A stretch of DNA of 23,782 nt. Source: Clostridiaceae bacterium (GTDB lineage: Bacteria > Bacillota > Clostridia > DSM-8532). Location: assembly GCA_012727625.1 (NCBI GenBank), contig JAAYGP010000175.1:1-23782 (forward strand). Direction: 5' to 3'. The notes beneath the pieces were generated by a model, which was not told the origin of the DNA, ran no database searches, and worked only from the letters and a program-made list of their open reading frames with translations. Shown here in pieces: positions 22,694 through 23,782 of this stretch. How positions within the stretch are numbered: the stretch's first letter is position 1; the number at the start of each line of letters is the position of its first letter. Position numbers and translations under genes: made by a program.

Positions 22694-23572
22694 TCATTTT
22701 TTAGAGCGTATATATTCAACCATATGTTTTCCCGCTATGGCACCCTGGCCAACAGCAACAGATACCTGCTTAAAAACACCTGTGCAGTCTCCTGCCGCAA
22801 ACAGGCCTTCAATATTTGTTTCCTGCCTGTTGTTGGTCATAATTGCCTGACCCTGTGTCAGAATCCCCATTTTCAGGGCAAAATTAATGGCCGATGCACT
22901 GTCATATGCGATGAATATACCGTCTATTGATTGTTTATTCCCGTCTTCAAACACTATCCGCTCCAATGTTTCATTGCCTTCAAAGGCCTGAATTTTCTTA
23001 TCAATAAAATTGAACTTCGGTATTAAATGCTCAACATCCTGTGAGAATTGGGGGCTTTCACCGTTTGTAAATATGGTGATTTTATCGGTGAAATTCGCAA
23101 GTTCATTAGCTTCAAGCAGGGCAAAATCCTTAAACCCTAACACGCCAACATTTTTTCCACGGTAAAAAAAGCCGTCACAGGTTGTGCAATAGCCTACACC
23201 TTTGCCCTCAAATTTCTTAAGATCGCGTATTTTTACACCTGCAGGCTTCTGCCCCGTGGCAATTAAAACGGATATTGCTCTATAAGAGTCTTTAGTGGTC
23301 TTAACGATAAAATCATCCCCTTTTTCAATTCCTACAACTTCCTCATAAAGTATTTCACCACCAATGTTTTTAACCTGGGCTTCCCCTTCCTCAAGCAGAT
23401 ATTTCCCTGTAACCGGTCTTGAAAAACCATAATAGTTTTCAATTCTCCCTGCTTTGGCAAGAGAACTGGTGCCCATACCAATGACAAGCGTTTTCATGTT
23501 TGAACGTATTGTGTATAATGCCGCGGACAATCCGGCAGGACCTTTTCCTATAATAATTGCATCGTAAATCAT
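22694..23572 (-). CDS. Thioredoxin-reductase-like flavoprotein without NADPH motifs
   Basis: A 292-residue two-domain flavoprotein. The FAD domain starts IIIGKGPAGLSAALYTIR (GxGxxG at Gly9-Gly14) and ends with the FAD signature IEGLFAAGDCTGVF. The redox-active CTTC pair is Cys129/Cys132, as in low-Mr thioredoxin reductases. However, the second nucleotide site reads GVLGFKDFALLEANE where NADPH enzymes have GxGxxA with GGGDSA, and the HRRxxFR phosphate-binding motif is replaced by IFTNGESPQF. Clostridial ferredoxin-dependent flavin thioredoxin reductases (FFTR) lack the same motifs, so reduced ferredoxin is a plausible electron donor. Start: ATG 23572 has GAGGTG (23579-23584) 6 bases upstream; the longer frame to 23623 would place the FAD motif unusually far in. 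No thioredoxin gene is adjacent. Confidence 0.9.
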   Translation of the reverse strand: MIYDAIIIGKGPAGLSAALYTIRSNMKTLVIGMGTSSLAKAGRIENYYGFSRPVTGKYLLEEGEAQVKNIGGEILYEEVVGIEKGDDFIVKTTKDSYRAISVLIATGQKPAGVKIRDLKKFEGKGVGYCTTCDGFFYRGKNVGVLGFKDFALLEANELANFTDKITIFTNGESPQFSQDVEHLIPKFNFIDKKIQAFEGNETLERIVFEDGNKQSIDGIFIAYDSASAINFALKMGILTQGQAIMTNNRQETNIEGLFAAGDCTGVFKQVSVAVGQGAIAGKHMVEYIRSKK

Positions 23573-23671
23573 GTTGCGCACCTCTTTTTTAATTGTATTG
23601 TAACGGTTTTTATTCACATGCACAAGGTATTTTGCATATACTGGGACTGTGATATTTCAAGAGGTGATATT

Positions 23672-23782
23672 ATGAACGATTTTTCCAATTATATTCAGGG
23701 TGAGATAACAAAGAAAAAAATTGAAAAGGGGTTGGAGATATTAAAAAAAGAAAGCCCGGCTGAATTGAAAAGAAGATTACAG
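23672..23782 (+). CDS. Start of an unidentified gene, cut by the window edge
   Basis: ATG 23672 follows a good ribosome-binding site, GAGGTGAT (23661-23668). The 37 visible codons encode MNDFSNYIQGEITKKKIEKG and then LEILKKESPAELKRRLQ, a lysine-rich, soluble helical start with no signal peptide. It is divergent from the flavoprotein gene, with 99 bases between the two starts. Weak TTCACA-18-TATACT promoter elements can be drawn upstream. The family cannot be recognised from so little. Confidence 0.65.
   Translation, partial: MNDFSNYIQGEITKKKIEKGLEILKKESPAELKRRLQ

Overview
The window reads as chromosomal DNA from a moderately AT-rich, Gram-positive, endospore-forming member of the Clostridia. 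A Thermoclostridium/Ruminiclostridium-like genome is a guess from gene content, not a match. Supporting signs are purine-rich Shine-Dalgarno sites before most genes, a GerMN-domain germination lipoprotein beside glutamate racemase (the gerM-racE neighbourhood known in Bacillus), alr close to an EndoA/NdoA-type toxin, a DUF1934 gene beside argS, VanW and SEC-C proteins, and a thioredoxin-reductase-like flavoprotein of the type found in anaerobes. Most genes lie on the minus strand. I see no rRNA, tRNA, CRISPR array, intact transposase or prophage.

Layout. 1-1559 (+): the end of a WecG/TagA/CpsF glycosyltransferase and a DUF3810 membrane protein with an HExxH motif. 8307-1668 (-): a coiled-coil protein, nnrD and alr form one tight overlapping unit behind a good sigma-A promoter (8478-8506). 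After a 290-base gap with its own very good promoter (4833-4861) come the EndoA/MazF toxin, a secreted coiled-coil protein and a membrane-anchored FAD oxidoreductase with an SLH-like C-terminus. 8773-10860 (+): a VanW protein and a rubredoxin-like gene broken by a one-base deletion. 15177-11087 (-): a PfkB sugar kinase, 6-phosphogluconate dehydrogenase and a LarA-type nickel racemase/epimerase homologue, plausibly a sugar-acid (gluconate/mannonate/KDG) module.

16565-15459 (-): a DUF4097 surface protein preceded by three in-phase 11-bp direct repeats. 17447-16753 (-): a deletion scar that fuses the first codons of an ABC ATPase to the C-terminal half of its ABC-exporter partner. 20598-17848 (-): DUF1934, argS and SEC-C. 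22488-20646 (-): a GerMN lipoprotein and murI. 23572-22694 (-): a thioredoxin-reductase-like flavoprotein lacking NADPH motifs. The start of an unknown gene lies at the right edge (+).

Themes are cell-wall D-amino-acid supply (alr, murI), envelope proteins (VanW, DUF4097, SLH-like), metabolite repair (nnrD), anaerobic redox and sugar-acid metabolism. The region also shows decay: a frameshifted rubredoxin gene, a collapsed ABC operon, and a 20-bp repeat present in two intergenic spaces. I found no complete new defence or mobile system. The best leads are the LarA-gnd-kinase cluster, the toxin gene without an antitoxin, and the NADPH-motif-free reductase.
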